Below, in pieces: positions 5,840-14,266 of a stretch of DNA of 26,382 nt. This stretch comes from UBA6912 sp041611095 (GTDB lineage Bacteria > Actinomycetota > Acidimicrobiia > Spongiisociales > UBA5794). A model generated the notes under the pieces. It had not been told where the DNA came from, did no database searches, and saw nothing but the letters and a program-made list of their open reading frames with translations. A program made the position numbers and the translations under genes. Each line of letters starts with the position of its first letter. Positions within the stretch are counted from its first letter, which is position 1. The DNA is taken from assembly GCA_041611095.1 (NCBI GenBank), contig JBFINP010000041.1:1-26382 (forward strand), written 5' to 3'.

Positions 5840-5843
5840 AATG

Positions 5844-6086
5844 TTACTCGATCGGAATGAGGCGGGTACCGTCGGCGTCGACGGGATCCTCGAGTGGGGT
5901 GACAACTCGCCGGGCGGCGTACGTGGCGACACCTTGCCCAACGGCGATGATGGTGGTGGCGGCGAAGGCGAGCTGCTCGTCGGTCAGGTCGAAGCCAAGC
6001 GCGGCGATGATGAGCGCGATGATCTGCGCGGCGAAGGCGGCAGCGTTGCGGATGGCGAGCGGTTCCGGTCTCTTGGTCGGCCTCAT
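5844..6086 (-). CDS. Holin candidate, two membrane segments
   Basis: This 80-residue protein has a basic start (MRPTKRPEP), a first hydrophobic helix about residues 13-32 (AAAFAAQIIALIIAALGF), a short loop with LTDEQ, and a second helix about residues 40-58 (AFAATTIIAVGQGVATYAA). It ends in a polar tail. Small size, two helices and a place between amidase and transglycosylase are typical of phage holins, which open the membrane at a set time. The loop LTDEQ...AT followed by G-rich helix resembles small phage membrane proteins often called holins in actinophages. GAAGGGA precedes the ATG at 6086. Confidence 0.75.
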   Translation of the reverse strand: MRPTKRPEPLAIRNAAAFAAQIIALIIAALGFDLTDEQLAFAATTIIAVGQGVATYAARRVVTPLEDPVDADGTRLIPIE

Positions 6087-6101
6087 GGCGCGGGTTCCCT
6101 T

Positions 6102-7055
6102 CTATCCGTTCTCGATGCGGTCGATCAAGTCGGCCCAGAGCGCCTCGGTGTCAATGTCGGCGGTGGCCTCTTCGTCGGCTCCGGTGTTGGTGGGCGGGAT
6201 GCCGCCAGCCATCCACCACGCCGGGATCTCGCGGTTGGCGAGCTTGGCGATGCGGGCGGCGAGGTCGGGTGGTGAGAAGTCGGCCAGCGTCGAGTCGAGG
6301 CCGGCGAGGGTGAGCTTCCCGGCGGCGACCTCAGCGGCGAGACGGGTGAGCCGCTCTTGGGCGTTCTCGCCGGTGTGAGCTGCGCCGGTGGGTGGCGCTC
6401 CGGTGCGGTTGATGAAGATGCGGACGATCTCGAGTCGAATGGCGGCGGTGCTCATGGTTTCCTCCAGGAGTAGCTTGACGGCTTGGCGGAACGTGGGAAG
6501 GTCGAGAGCCGGGTCGATCTTGCGGCGGCTCCAATTGCGGTGGCCGATGATGGCGACCAGGGGGTCGAAGCCGAGGTGCCAACAGATCGCGGCGGTGAGG
6601 GCGACGCCGGTGCGGTACACGTATCCGTCGGGCGGGAAGTCTTCGGGCCCGTCGCCCTCGAGTTCTATGCCGATCCACCATCGGTTGCCGCCGCCGGAGT
6701 CGGGCCCGGGGTTCTCGAGGGGTGCCTGACCGTTCTGGACTCGCTCGAGCTGGGCGAGGTCGCCGCTCCCGGCGTGGTTGCAGCGGTTGGCCGCGGGGTC
6801 GGCGACGAGCCACGCTTGGTTGGCGGGGTTGTCCTCGACATAGAGCGGCACAAGGGGCCCGGGGGTGGTGGCGTTGCCGTTGAGAATCGTTGACAGCCGG
6901 GTGTTGTCGCTCGCGGTGTGATGGATCATCACGCCGACGGGGGTGAAGGTGGTCGCGGTTGATTTGCGGTCTCGCCAGCCTTCGACTTCTGAGAGCTGGA
7001 CGCCGAAGAGCGCGGCGGCGTCGGTGAAGGGTCGACCGAGTTGGTGTGGGGTCAT
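6102..7055 (-). CDS. Endolysin, N-acetylmuramoyl-L-alanine amidase
   Basis: This 317-residue protein has an N-terminal amidase_2 (PGRP-like) zinc domain over about residues 1-200. Visible motifs are GVMIHHTAS with zinc ligand His45, NRWWIGIELEGDG at 124-136, and IIGHRNWSRRKIDP with ligands His172 and Asp181. It cleaves the amide bond between muramic acid and L-alanine of the stem peptide. The C-terminal 115 residues (from TMSTAAIRLE) are helical, with a WWMAGGIPP turn, and may bind the cell wall or oligomerise; I do not recognise that domain. There is no signal peptide, so release would need the neighbouring holin. The ATG has GAGAGG close upstream. It lies 15 bases after the coiled-coil membrane protein. 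Confidence 0.9.
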   Translation of the reverse strand: MTPHQLGRPFTDAAALFGVQLSEVEGWRDRKSTATTFTPVGVMIHHTASDNTRLSTILNGNATTPGPLVPLYVEDNPANQAWLVADPAANRCNHAGSGDLAQLERVQNGQAPLENPGPDSGGGNRWWIGIELEGDGPEDFPPDGYVYRTGVALTAAICWHLGFDPLVAIIGHRNWSRRKIDPALDLPTFRQAVKLLLEETMSTAAIRLEIVRIFINRTGAPPTGAAHTGENAQERLTRLAAEVAAGKLTLAGLDSTLADFSPPDLAARIAKLANREIPAWWMAGGIPPTNTGADEEATADIDTEALWADLIDRIENG

Positions 7056-7070
7056 GATCCTCTCTTCCCG

Positions 7071-7385
7071 TCAGAGGTTGAGCCACCGTGAGAGCGGCAC
7101 GCCAGCGGCTCCGCCGGCGAACATTGCCAGGGTAGCGGCGGCGATGAAGAGTCGCAGGTATAGGCGCCACTCGCGGCGGATCTCATCGACCTCATCGCGC
7201 ACCGTGTCGTTGCTGGCCTCGAGCATCTCGAGGCGCTTGATGACGCCACGGTTGCCTTCGGCCCGTTCGCCTCGAATCGAGCGGCTCAGGCTGGCGACCT
7301 CGCGGCTTATCCGTTGCATTCCGGCGGAGATATTCTCGAGCCGTTCGTTGATCGCGGCGAGTTGCTCCGACTGAGATGCCACCAC
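7071..7385 (-). CDS. Coiled-coil protein with C-terminal membrane segment
   Basis: The product is a long helix with heptad character (QSEQLAAINERLENISAGM..., EMLEASNDTVRDEVDEIRREW) followed by one membrane segment (LRLFIAAATLAMFAGGAAGV) and a short tail. This shape is common next to phage endolysins and is often called holin-like, antiholin or a spanin-like accessory; the exact role cannot be told from sequence. The start is uncertain. GGAGG at 7395-7391 lies five bases before a GTG at 7385 and eight before a GTG at 7382, which favours about 104 residues. An ATG at 7412 has no ribosome-binding site. Confidence 0.65.
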   Translation of the reverse strand: MVASQSEQLAAINERLENISAGMQRISREVASLSRSIRGERAEGNRGVIKRLEMLEASNDTVRDEVDEIRREWRLYLRLFIAAATLAMFAGGAAGVPLSRWLNL

Positions 7386-7437
7386 TAATACCTCCGGCGT
7401 CACGGTTTCCATGCGCAATGATAGTGGTGGGCGCCGC

Positions 7438-10245
7438 TCATGGTCCGACCGTGAACCAAGAGGTACCGTCGGAGAACTTGAGCTGGTTTGTGGTTGAGTC
7501 CCATCGAAGAGCGTTGGGCACGTCGGCGGCCGGTGGGAGGCTGGCGGTCGGGACGTCGATCACGTCCTCGCGGCGGACAGCTCGTTGGGCGTCGGCGCCG
7601 TTGAGTAGCGGCAGAGCGGTGCGGTCGGGGACCATGACGGCGCCGAGCCAGTTGTCCTTGAGGAAGGCGGTGGTGGGGGAGATGACGTGGAGGATGCCTC
7701 CGTCGTAGTCGCCGGGCGATGCCTCGACTCGGACGTTGTTGATGAAGTTGCGGTTGAAGCCTTGGGTGTTGTTGACGGTGACGCGGAACACGGCGGCGCC
7801 GGGATCTTCGCCTCCGGCGAGGACGTGGATGTCGTCGAAGGTGCCGTAAAAGATGGGGCCGGATCGGTTGCCGCCGTTGGTAAGGGCGAAGTTGAAGACG
7901 GCGCGCGAGCCGCCGCGGGCTTGAATCTTGCGGAACGTGGCACCTTGCAGGTTGTTGATCCGGAACGTGTCGAGGGCGGCTTGGACGGAGACTCGTTCGA
8001 TGAGACATTCGGGGTTGAGGATGAAGGCGATGACGCCGACGTCGATCGTGTTTGTCCAGATGGCGCAGTCGCGGAGGTGGGCGTTTGTGCTGAGTTCGAC
8101 GACGCCGGTGTAGGCGGTGCCGGTGGCGGTGATGGAGAGCCGCTCGAGGCGGCCGTTGAGGGCACTGACGGGGGCGAGGGCTCCGCTGGGTGTGGCGCCG
8201 GTGGTGTCGATTTGGATGTGGGTGGGTGCGTCGAGGCCGTGGCCGTCGTCGGGGACGTAGTCGTTGGCTTCGTGGGCGATGCCGGTGCCCATCACTGCGA
8301 GGCATCCGCCGCCAGCGGCGGGGGTGAGGTCGGGATCGAGGTGCAGGGCTCGCCCGACGAGGGCGGAGCCACCGTTGGCGGCGCCGCAGTAGAAGGTGCC
8401 GCCGGAGAGCAGCACGGCGCCGAAGGCTTGCTGCTCTGCCCACCAGTCGATGGCGGCCTGGATGGTGAATTCGTCGTTGACGCCGGAGGCTACAAAGTCG
8501 GCGCGGGCTTGGATGGTCGGCGGTGCGTTGGATGCGGCGACGACGATAACCGGCATGGCGCCACTGACCGGCACAAGCCCGGATGCTGAGCCGGAGGGCC
8601 CGCCGACGTCGGCGCGGTCGGTGGCGAGTTCCTCGAAGCGTGTGAGTAGTCGGCGCATGCCTTCGGCCTGGGCGGCTTCGGCGGTGAGCACGACGCCATC
8701 GAGGTCGAGTTCGTATGCGTCGCGGTCGCGGCCCTTCACGGTGATCGCGTGGATGCGGCGTTGGGCTTGTCCGGCTCGAGTGACGGTCTCGATGGTGTCG
8801 CCGAGCTGGTAGTCGATGAAGGGTTCGGAGTCCTGGCCGCCGATGACCTCGAAGCGTGAAGCCTCAAGCGTGAGCCGGCTGGTGAGCTCAGCGTTGGCGA
8901 ACTTTGTGAGAGTGGTGGCGTCGTTGATCGACGTGTCACGCACGAACTTCTCGCGGCGGCCCCAGGTGGCGATCGCTCCGGCGTCTTCGACGGTGACGGT
9001 GAGCCCGTCGGCGCCTTCGGCGCGCACGGCCGTCGCTGTCGGTTCGTTGCGGGTGAGGTCGCCGCCGCCGATATCGCGGCCCATGATGACGGCGGCGGTC
9101 GGTGTCGAGTTGCCCATTTCGCCGGGGTTGAAGACGTCGAGGGCCCAGGCGGTGCCGTTCCAACCGACCGCCCATTCGTAACCGAGGCGGGCGAGCTGGT
9201 CGAGTACTTGGCCGATGCTGCGGCCGTGGGTGGCGGTGAATGAGATTGAGGCATCCCAGGCGTTGCCGTTGCTGTCGAGCGTGGTCGACCACGATGAGGT
9301 GTCGAGCCAGGTGAGCGCGCCTCGAGTGACAGCACGGGCGATCAGCGCGTCGAGGATGGCTCCGACGGTGGCGGCGGGTTGCCCGGGATACAAGCGAGCG
9401 TCATCGAGGTAGTTGGGTGATGGGTTACCGGTGCCGATGTAGGCGAAGCGATAGATGATCTCGTCCACGCCATCGGGGATGGTGAGGTCGGTGAGATTGT
9501 GCGGGTACCAAGTCGCTTGTGACGTCTGGTCGTCGCGGGTGCCGATCAGGTTGCCTTCAATGTCCCGCACGACGAGCGTGTAGGTGTCGTTGGGTGCGGT
9601 GGGTTTGATGTTGTACAGCTCGGCTTGATAGAGGCCGCCGGGGAGCACTCGCAGGCGTTGCTGGACTCCGGCGAATTGTCCGAGCGGGTTCATCTTGAGG
9701 GAGTAGGTGCCGGTGCGCACGGGATCGGGTGCGGTGGTGACTTGAAAGCCGTTCGACGCCATCGGGCCCCAAGGTGAGAGTTCCCAATAGGTCGGGACGA
9801 ACACGCCGGTCCCGACGGCGTCTTCGCCCTCGCCGTCGGTTTCTTCGAGCGACTCTTCGAATCCGCCGTTGCCGAGGATGCTGTCGGCGCCCCAATACCA
9901 CTCCGGCATTCCGGTCGAGAAGGGCTCGACCTCTGTGCGGTAGAGCACGTCGGCGATGCCGGGCCCGGTGAATCGGACGCGCTGATTCTCGGTGGTGGGT
10001 TCGTACTTGCGGCGAGCGTAGAAGGCGCCGCGACGCTGGTCGCCTTGGTAGGCGACGATCAGGGAGCCCTGTGCGCCGGTGAGGATGGCGGCGGCGGCTG
10101 GGTCGTTGAGGTCGAGGGTGACTTCGCCGCGGCCGGTCTTTGATATGCCGAAGTCGAGGTCGAAGGCGACGTGGGCGAGTGGCGTGGCTCGAGTGGCGGC
10201 GAGGTGCGGGAGATCCTCGGCCTTGAGTGTCCAGGGGGTGCTCAT
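7438..10245 (-). CDS. Tail-tip protein with C-terminal beta-helix (receptor binding or depolymerase)
   Basis: This 935-residue protein starts at an ATG in an ATGA overlap with the distal tail gene. The N-terminal part (MSTPWTLKAEDLPHLAATRA, GRGEVTLDLNDP, YQGDQRRGAFYARR, TGPGIADVL) matches the baseplate-hub/tail-associated proteins of siphoviruses, with a carbohydrate-binding-like insert about residues 150-290 (WELSPWGPMASNGFQV..., YSLKMNPLGQF). From about residue 570 it becomes a pectate-lyase-like right-handed beta-helix: VNDEFTIQAAIDWW, then many short strands with LERLSI, LRDCAIW, IERVSV, FRKIQARG rungs. It ends NALRWDSTTNQLKFSDGTSW, a usual C-terminal tip of phage fibres. It probably binds the host and may degrade surface sugars; catalytic residues are not evident. 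Confidence 0.8.
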   Translation of the reverse strand: MSTPWTLKAEDLPHLAATRATPLAHVAFDLDFGISKTGRGEVTLDLNDPAAAAILTGAQGSLIVAYQGDQRRGAFYARRKYEPTTENQRVRFTGPGIADVLYRTEVEPFSTGMPEWYWGADSILGNGGFEESLEETDGEGEDAVGTGVFVPTYWELSPWGPMASNGFQVTTAPDPVRTGTYSLKMNPLGQFAGVQQRLRVLPGGLYQAELYNIKPTAPNDTYTLVVRDIEGNLIGTRDDQTSQATWYPHNLTDLTIPDGVDEIIYRFAYIGTGNPSPNYLDDARLYPGQPAATVGAILDALIARAVTRGALTWLDTSSWSTTLDSNGNAWDASISFTATHGRSIGQVLDQLARLGYEWAVGWNGTAWALDVFNPGEMGNSTPTAAVIMGRDIGGGDLTRNEPTATAVRAEGADGLTVTVEDAGAIATWGRREKFVRDTSINDATTLTKFANAELTSRLTLEASRFEVIGGQDSEPFIDYQLGDTIETVTRAGQAQRRIHAITVKGRDRDAYELDLDGVVLTAEAAQAEGMRRLLTRFEELATDRADVGGPSGSASGLVPVSGAMPVIVVAASNAPPTIQARADFVASGVNDEFTIQAAIDWWAEQQAFGAVLLSGGTFYCGAANGGSALVGRALHLDPDLTPAAGGGCLAVMGTGIAHEANDYVPDDGHGLDAPTHIQIDTTGATPSGALAPVSALNGRLERLSITATGTAYTGVVELSTNAHLRDCAIWTNTIDVGVIAFILNPECLIERVSVQAALDTFRINNLQGATFRKIQARGGSRAVFNFALTNGGNRSGPIFYGTFDDIHVLAGGEDPGAAVFRVTVNNTQGFNRNFINNVRVEASPGDYDGGILHVISPTTAFLKDNWLGAVMVPDRTALPLLNGADAQRAVRREDVIDVPTASLPPAADVPNALRWDSTTNQLKFSDGTSWFTVGP

Positions 10246-11009
10246 CGGTAGGAGTCGCGCCAGCGGATGGTGCCGCCCACGGTTTTCGTGAGGGTGACGG
10301 TGCCGGGCTCCCAGAGCTGCCACCAGGGGACGTTGGTGACAAAGTTGATCGAGTTGTCGGCGCCGCCCGGGTTGGTGAGGATGGTGCCGGCTCCGACGTC
10401 GACAATGGTGGCGCCGCCGCCGAGGATCTCAACGTAGTCGCCGGAGGCTTGGTGAGTCCAGCGGCCAGCTCCGGAGAACTCGAGGATCATGTCGGAGATG
10501 GGGGCGTCTCCGCCGACGGCGACGCTTGTGCCGGTGGTGCTTTGCTCGGTGGTGGATCGCCAGAAAGGCCACACGGCGGTGCAGGGAATGAAGATCTCGT
10601 TTTGTGAGCCGCCGCCGGTGCCGGTCGCGGGTAGGCCGGGACGGATCCGGATCTGCACGTCGCCGGCGTCGGGGAGGGTGCGCTGGATGATGACGGGGGC
10701 CCGGGTGGCGACGAAGAGTCGCCGGATGGCGGAGAGGTTGGCTTGGAGATGACCGGGGCGGCCGTTGATGTGGGTGACGGCTCCGGCTGAGTCGGTGTCG
10801 CGGATTCGTCCCTTGATTGTGAAGGCGCCGACGCCGTAGAACTCGACCACGTCTTCGGATCGGCCCGGCTTGTGAGGGATAGTGACGTCGACGGTTCGGA
10901 GGTCGGCGCCGCTCTCCGGGATGATCCGCAGCGACGTCGGCTCGAGGTAGTCGGTGAGGGCCTCGAGGCTGCCGGATGGTCCGGCTTGGATGGCGTAGTC
11001 CCAGCTCAT
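10242..11009 (-). CDS. Distal tail protein (Dit-like minor tail protein)
   Basis: This 255-residue protein lies directly after the tape measure and before the tail-tip protein, the usual place of Dit. It is beta-rich, with MSWDYAIQAG at the start, VVEFYGVGAFTIKGRIRDTD and a central RRLFVATRAPVIIQRTLPDA stretch, and a C-terminal galectin-like part with IPCTAVWPFW and FVTNVPWWQLW. These features fit actinophage minor tail proteins forming the hub that joins tail tube and tip. The ATG overlaps the tape-measure stop as ATGA. Confidence 0.75.
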   Translation of the reverse strand: MSWDYAIQAGPSGSLEALTDYLEPTSLRIIPESGADLRTVDVTIPHKPGRSEDVVEFYGVGAFTIKGRIRDTDSAGAVTHINGRPGHLQANLSAIRRLFVATRAPVIIQRTLPDAGDVQIRIRPGLPATGTGGGSQNEIFIPCTAVWPFWRSTTEQSTTGTSVAVGGDAPISDMILEFSGAGRWTHQASGDYVEILGGGATIVDVGAGTILTNPGGADNSINFVTNVPWWQLWEPGTVTLTKTVGGTIRWRDSYR

Positions 11010-13432
11010 ACGCCAGCACCATCGAGGATGACGTCTTCGGCGATGCCTGCGGTGATGAGCGCCTCGGCGACTCCGGCGCGCACTTCGGATCGTGTGGCGC
11101 CGAAGGTGTTACCGGTGAAGTACAGCACGGCTCGAGGTGTGGCGTTCATCACGGCTTGGGTTGCTGAGTTGGAGAGCACGGTTCCTCCGACTGCGGGGAC
11201 GATGATCTCAGGGCCTCGCTCGCCGACGAGAAGGGGCTGCAGCGCGTCGAAGTCTCCGCCGGCGGCGAGAGGCGTGAGGGTGATGCCGCTGCGGGAGCGA
11301 CCCTCGAAGACGGTGCGGAGCCGCTCTTCGACGTTGATGACGGTGGTGACTTGTGTGCCGTCGAGGACGCCGAGTTGCTCGAGCAGATCACGGGCGGCGT
11401 CTTCGGAGATCTCGAGCGCGGTTGAGATGGCGAGGATGGCGCTGTTGAGGTCGCCGGTGTCGATCTGGTCGAAGGCGGCCTGGGTGTCGAGGACCGCGGC
11501 GGCGAGTTCTGCCTGCTCGGCGGCGCTGCGCTCGCCGTCCTCATCGACACGCTCGAGGGTGCGCTGATAGCGGTCATATGCGTCGATTGCTGCGAAGACG
11601 GGTGACGCTGCGGCCTTGAGTGACGCCGCGAGGCCGCGCTGCGCGTCGTCGGCGGCTCGGAGGTGAGCGGTGAACATCTCGAGGGGTGTGAGGCTGGCGA
11701 CGGTCGCTTCGGTGGCCTCTTCGGTGGCTGACGCGGCGAGACCGGCGAAGCGGGCCCGGTCGTGCTCGGCTTCGGCGGCGATCATCGCGGCGAAGGTCTC
11801 GTCCTCGAGCGCTCGGCGATATCGGAGAGTGACGTCGAGAAGGTGTTGAGTGGTCTCGGCGGAGATGCCTTGTTCGGCGGCGAGCATGGCACCGGCCTCG
11901 GCGGCGGCGCCCATCTCGGCGGCGGTGAGGCCGAAGTCTTCCTGAAGGCGGGTCAGGTTGAGTGAGGTGAGGTCGCCACGCTCGGCGAGCACGGCGAGAG
12001 CTGCGCCAACGGCCCGGATCGGGTCGACGTCCTTGGCGAGTTGCTCGCCGACAAACCGGGAAGCCTCGAGGAAGCTGAGCAGCTCTTGCTCGGCTGGGGT
12101 GAAGTCCGGGAAGTTGATGAACGGGCCGAAGAGGGTGTCGAGGTCGTTGGCGAGTTCTTGCTGTTCCTTGCGGATCCGGAGCTTGCCGATCCGGAAGCTG
12201 TCGGCCATATCGGCGAGGCCGCCAGCGATATCGGCGGCGGCTGGGGCGACGGATGCGCCGAGGTCAACGAGGGCGACAGCCAGGTCGCCAAGCGCGGAGA
12301 CCGCCTCGAAGATCTCGTCCTTGTTCTCGCGGAGGGCGTCGGTGAGCTGCGGGAGGATGCGCTCGCCGGTCTCGGCGAGGATGCCGGACAGCTCGGCTTG
12401 GAACTGTTGCAGCGCGAAGCCGCCGTCGTCGGCGACGGCTCCGAAGGCGGTGTCGAGGCTTCCGGCGGAGTCGGCGACGCCGCGGAAGACGTCATCGACG
12501 GCTCCGGCTTCGGTGTTGAGGATGGTGAGGACGCCGGTGAGGGCTCGCACGTTGCCGAAGACTTTGGCGAGCGCTTCGGAGTCGCCGCCAAGTCGGGTCT
12601 CGAGGGTGCGGAGCGTGTCGAGCAGTCCTCGGTCGGCGAGGTTGGCGCGTACGTCTTCGACGGTGAGGCCGACGGCGGCGAGGGCGTCGCGGGCTTGGAC
12701 GGTCGGGTCGAGAAGGGCGTTCAGGGTGCCGCGGAGGGCGGTGACGGCTTCGTCGGCGTTGAGGCCGGATCTGGTCATCACGGCGACGGCGCCGCCGACT
12801 TCCTCGAACTCGACTCCGAGGCTCGCAGCGATCGGAATGACACGGCCGAGGGCGCCGGCCAGCTCAGGGGCTTCGGCTTTGCCTTCGCGGACCGTGGCGA
12901 CGAGAACGTCGACGGCTTTGCCTGCGTCGACGTTGGCGAGGCCATAGGCGTTGATCGCTGAGGTCGCGACGTCGGCGACGATCTTGGTTTCGCCGAGACC
13001 GGCGGTGGCGGCTCGAGCGGCTTTATCGAGCGTGTCCATCGCGGCGGCGCCTTCGATGCCCGCCGAGGTGACAAAGAACAGGGCGTCGGCGAGTTCCGCG
13101 GGGCCTTGCCCGGTGGCGCGGGGGAGGTCGTTGGTGAGCTGGTCGGCCCATGCGTCGAGTTGATCGCGGTTGACGCCGACGAGGCCCTCGATCCGGGATA
13201 GTGTCGCCTCGAGCGGTAGGAACTCTTTGACGCCAGCGGCGCCGACGGCGCCAGCGGCTCCGACGATCGCGGCGCCAGCTCCGGCGGCGACTACGCCGAG
13301 CCCGGTGAGCTTCGATCCGACGTCATCGACGGCCGAGCCGAAGAGCCGCACGTCGCCGGCGGCGCCCTTGAGCTGCCGGGAGAAGGGGCCCGCTCGGAGC
13401 AAGAGATCGACAACGACTCGCCGATCAGCCAT
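11006..13432 (-). CDS. Tail tape measure protein
   Basis: This 808-residue protein begins at MADRRVVVDLLLRAG, eight bases before the end of the chaperone frameshift extension. After a helical start and a Gly/Ala hydrophobic segment (about residues 35-60, GVVAAGAGAAIVGAAGAV) it shows the TP901-type tape-measure core, for example FVTSAGIEGAAAMDTLDKAA, INAYGLANVDAGKAVDVL and AVAVMTRSGLNADEAV. The rest is long Ala/Glu-rich helix and ends in a small beta part (PLLVGERGPEIIVPAVGG), a motif also common at tape-measure ends. It sets tail length and helps genome ejection. At about 0.15 nm per residue the tail would be roughly 120 nm. Confidence 0.92.
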   Translation of the reverse strand: MADRRVVVDLLLRAGPFSRQLKGAAGDVRLFGSAVDDVGSKLTGLGVVAAGAGAAIVGAAGAVGAAGVKEFLPLEATLSRIEGLVGVNRDQLDAWADQLTNDLPRATGQGPAELADALFFVTSAGIEGAAAMDTLDKAARAATAGLGETKIVADVATSAINAYGLANVDAGKAVDVLVATVREGKAEAPELAGALGRVIPIAASLGVEFEEVGGAVAVMTRSGLNADEAVTALRGTLNALLDPTVQARDALAAVGLTVEDVRANLADRGLLDTLRTLETRLGGDSEALAKVFGNVRALTGVLTILNTEAGAVDDVFRGVADSAGSLDTAFGAVADDGGFALQQFQAELSGILAETGERILPQLTDALRENKDEIFEAVSALGDLAVALVDLGASVAPAAADIAGGLADMADSFRIGKLRIRKEQQELANDLDTLFGPFINFPDFTPAEQELLSFLEASRFVGEQLAKDVDPIRAVGAALAVLAERGDLTSLNLTRLQEDFGLTAAEMGAAAEAGAMLAAEQGISAETTQHLLDVTLRYRRALEDETFAAMIAAEAEHDRARFAGLAASATEEATEATVASLTPLEMFTAHLRAADDAQRGLAASLKAAASPVFAAIDAYDRYQRTLERVDEDGERSAAEQAELAAAVLDTQAAFDQIDTGDLNSAILAISTALEISEDAARDLLEQLGVLDGTQVTTVINVEERLRTVFEGRSRSGITLTPLAAGGDFDALQPLLVGERGPEIIVPAVGGTVLSNSATQAVMNATPRAVLYFTGNTFGATRSEVRAGVAEALITAGIAEDVILDGAGV

Positions 13433-13742
13433 CGCCGCCGCCCTTCGGGAAGAGCGCAACTCGCAGACCGAGCTTGGAGCCCGGCGCCTCGCGAGTCTGG
13501 ATCTCTTTCATGGCGATCCTCTTACATGATCGGCAGAGCCACAGGTCGGCTTCGTATTCGTCCTCTTGCCACGGGAAGAGCCCGCAACTCGGGCACCGGG
13601 TGGCGTGCTCTTGTACCCAGGCGATCGCCTTCTCTTGGTCGTCCTGCGGCCATGCTAGGAAGACGGAGTGCGGGAGACCGTGACTCGAGCAGTATTCGAG
13701 CTCTAGCCGGAACCGTTGGTCGAAGCGGAACCGGCGGCGGTA
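13425..13742 (-). CDS. Tail assembly chaperone, -1 frameshift extension (gpT part)
   Basis: This frame has no start of its own. It begins to look coding exactly where the short chaperone slips: after ...APRTVAF it continues YRRRFRFDQRFRLELEYC, then HGLPHSVFLAW, DDQEKAIAWVQEHA and two cysteine pairs, CPSCG and CRSC, likely one zinc ribbon. It stops at 13425, eight bases inside the tape-measure gene. The fused product would be about 280 residues. The family is known to make a short and a long form from one frameshift in almost all long-tailed phages; here the slip is predicted, not shown. Confidence 0.8.
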   Translation of the reverse strand, partial: YRRRFRFDQRFRLELEYCSSHGLPHSVFLAWPQDDQEKAIAWVQEHATRCPSCGLFPWQEDEYEADLWLCRSCKRIAMKEIQTREAPGSKLGLRVALFPKGGGDG

Positions 13743-14266
13743 AAAGCCACGGTCCTCGGCGCCTTGTTGACGGCGAGGGCGGCGGTGAGCAGCTCGGACA
13801 CCTCGGCGCTTGACCACTCATCCCAGAGGGCCCGGGCGTCTCCCTCGGTGAGCGTCGGTGACGTGAGCCCACAATCTGGGCATTCATCGGCGACAGCGCA
13901 CGCTGCGAAGAGCGCCGGTGGGAACTCATCGGCGTTAAAGCCGAGACGCTTATCGTCTTCGTCGCCTTCTCGCGGTGGGTGGTCATCGAGCAGCTTGTCG
14001 TACTCGAGTCGCGGGAGGGCCTCGAAGATGAACGGTGCTCGGCTGGCCTTGATCCGCTCTTCCAGCTCAGCGATCTCGGCCGCGATGGCTGGGGCCCGTG
14101 GCCGTTCGTTGGTCCGCATATCCTGCGCGATGGCGAGCCGGTGGGCGTCGCGCAAAGCGGCATGGTCCTCGCCGAGTTGCGGCTCGAGGAGGATATGAAC
14201 GGTGCGGCGGTTGCGGCGCTTCCGGGCCCGGTATTCGGCGAATGTCGCCGCGGGCTCGGTGCTCAT
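13703..14266 (-). CDS. Tail assembly chaperone, short form
   Basis: This 187-residue protein (MSTEPAATFAEYRARKRRNR) is followed by a long helical region and a C-terminal part with ACAVADECPDCGLTSPTLT and LWDEWSSAEVSELLTAALAV. Its place, between major tail protein and tape measure, and its -1 frame extension identify it as the gpG-like chaperone that coats the tape measure during tail assembly. The ATG lies in an ATGA overlap with the major tail protein. A CPDC motif may bind zinc, which is unusual for the short form but matches the CxxC pairs in the extension. Confidence 0.85.
   Translation of the reverse strand: MSTEPAATFAEYRARKRRNRRTVHILLEPQLGEDHAALRDAHRLAIAQDMRTNERPRAPAIAAEIAELEERIKASRAPFIFEALPRLEYDKLLDDHPPREGDEDDKRLGFNADEFPPALFAACAVADECPDCGLTSPTLTEGDARALWDEWSSAEVSELLTAALAVNKAPRTVAFTAAGSASTNGSG
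13741..13748 (-). promoter_or_regulatory. Predicted -1 ribosomal frameshift site GGCTTTTA
   Basis: The zero frame reads GTG GCT TTT ACC and the -1 frame reads GGC TTT TAC. A tRNA-Phe on TTT can step back one base and still pair perfectly on TTT. The position matches the point where the -1 frame becomes protein-like. The heptamer is not a classic X XXY YYZ, so slipping may be mainly by the Phe tRNA. Confidence 0.65.

Noticed and set aside
7400..8443. A 347-codon Arg/His-rich minus-strand frame
   Set aside because: It is an off-frame reading of the tail-tip gene with extreme Arg, His and Pro content.
7687..8589. A 300-codon plus-strand frame opposite the tail-tip gene
   Set aside because: It is Gly/Val/Asp-rich shadow sequence without start signal. 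The minus strand carries the beta-helix domain.
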